Assembly: GCA_031181345.1 (NCBI GenBank)
Contig: JAPSLC010000003.1
Location: 1 to 64,000, forward strand
Direction: 5' to 3'
DNA length: 64,000 bases
Source of the DNA: Cupriavidus sp.
GTDB taxonomy: Bacteria > Pseudomonadota > Gammaproteobacteria > Burkholderiales > Burkholderiaceae
The notes under the pieces were generated by a model, which was not told the DNA's origin, did no database searches, and saw nothing but the letters and a program-made list of their open reading frames with translations. Position 1 is the first letter of the stretch, and every line of letters begins with the position of its first letter. Below, piece after piece: positions 63,420-64,000 of the stretch. The position numbers and the translations under genes were made by a program.

Positions 63420-63714
63420 GGTCTCCACCCGGTGAGGCCGGGACGGCGGACAGACTGCGCCGCCGAAGCACCGGCCATCGCGTTGTGCGGCCATTGCTGG
63501 CCATATTGTCTGGGGTTGCCCAGGCCGGCGCAGCCGCCGGTAGGCCAGTCGATTGTAGGCCCATCCCGGCGCGCGTGACCAGCGGGCAGCAAACGGCACG
63601 TGACGCCCCCTGCCTTCGGCTACAATCCAAACCATCCGCCGGGACTCGGACCTCCGTCGGCACAACAAAGGACACGCACAGCCGGCCGTGTCGACCTACT
63701 GAAGGGAGATTCCT
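63420..63714. other. Divergent gap between icmF and the next gene
   Basis: 295 bases without a gene. TACAAT occurs on the plus strand (63621-63626), pointing to the following gene, and its complement ATTGTA (about 63552-63557) reads TACAAT toward icmF. Both are -10 candidates with poor -35 partners. Nothing else was seen. Confidence 0.4.
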
Positions 63715-64000
63715 ATGCGGCATTGCGTGCCGTGGCTGCCGCGCCTTGCGCTGCTGGCGGGCCTGATCGGCCTGCCTGCCAGTGCCATCGCGTGGGACTA
63801 CACGCCTGCGGCGATCTCGGGTCTGACCAGCCTGTACGGCTACCTGACCAACCAGAACGCCACGCTCGAGCGCGCGGCGGCCAAATACCCGTCGATGCGC
63901 AACGACATCCAGCAGGTGCGCAGCGCGTTCGACCGCCAGTATCCCGATGCGCTGGCGACGGTGACCCGGCTGTTCCAGGACATTCCGCTGCCCGCGACCG
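63715..64000 (+). CDS. Exported protein of unknown function, N-terminal fragment
   Basis: 95 codons are in the window; the gene continues beyond the right edge. GAAGGGAG precedes the ATG. A signal peptide (about 1-26, ending ASAIA) is followed by a predicted helical region with LTSLYGYLTNQN, AAKYPSMRNDIQQVRSAF and PDALATVTRLFQD. I recognise no family from this part. Confidence 0.75.
   Translation, partial: MRHCVPWLPRLALLAGLIGLPASAIAWDYTPAAISGLTSLYGYLTNQNATLERAAAKYPSMRNDIQQVRSAFDRQYPDALATVTRLFQDIPLPAT

Noticed and set aside
60036..63578. A 1180-codon plus-strand open frame
   Set aside because: It is the antisense shadow of icmF, with no recognisable motif and abnormal His/Asp/Arg content.

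Overview
The window is about 64 kb of high-GC (by eye high sixties per cent, not computed), densely coded chromosome. Gene content and order point to a betaproteobacterium of the Burkholderiaceae, near Cupriavidus, Ralstonia or Pandoraea. Pointers are coxB with a C-terminal cytochrome c, a TorF-porin/glnK/amt cluster, an incomplete sugar PTS (EIIA-HPr-EI), a proteobacterial-type gshA with gshB, selD-mnmH, and a fused isobutyryl-CoA mutase (IcmF). The species cannot be fixed from sequence alone.

Layout. 1-4.6 kb: end of a cytochrome c oxidase cluster (ctaD, coxB, DUF2244 protein), then bioC, a ComF-type phosphoribosyltransferase and trmL. 4.7-8.4 kb: minus-strand run rhodanese-grxC-secB-gpsA-Bug binding protein. 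8.5-11.9 kb: gpmA, S41 protease ctpA, ThiF/MoeB-type enzyme. 12-14.2 kb: selD-mnmH (tRNA 2-selenouridine). 14.4-15.4 kb: bacterioferritin and its ferredoxin with a Fur-box-like site. 15.5-20.5 kb: PTS phosphorelay and glutathione synthesis. 20.6-24.6 kb: nitrogen control (porin-glnK-amt behind a sigma54 promoter and two NtrC-type sites) and ubiK. 24.7-37.3 kb: comM, transporters, thioredoxin-fold proteins, a UvrD-like helicase, a [2Fe-2S] ferredoxin, dacC, ybeD and rlmI. 40.3-51.5 kb: nitronate monooxygenase, then a six-gene Liv-type ABC transporter locus with an acyl-CoA ligase at each end, divergent from a Crp/Fnr regulator. 58.5-63.4 kb: hydroxyacyl-CoA dehydrogenase, HIT protein and IcmF.

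Two accessory islands interrupt this housekeeping background. The first is one gene (37.5-40.0 kb) for an 847-residue alpha-helical protein with a proline-rich N terminus and an F-box-like segment. The second (51.5-58.4 kb) has three large minus-strand genes. The middle one encodes a leucine-rich-repeat protein whose pre-LRR motif and C-terminal half resemble the YopM/IpaH group, including an IpaH-like region around a candidate catalytic Cys. The two flanking genes encode large paralogues of unknown function. All three proteins appear to share a short N-terminal module. This looks like an undescribed set of host-directed effectors and is the most interesting part of the window; no secretion apparatus is in view.

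REP-like palindromes (CCCTCTCCCGC / GCGGGAGAGGG) recur in at least five intergenic gaps, once as a tandem array. I saw no rRNA, tRNA, CRISPR array, transposase or integrase.
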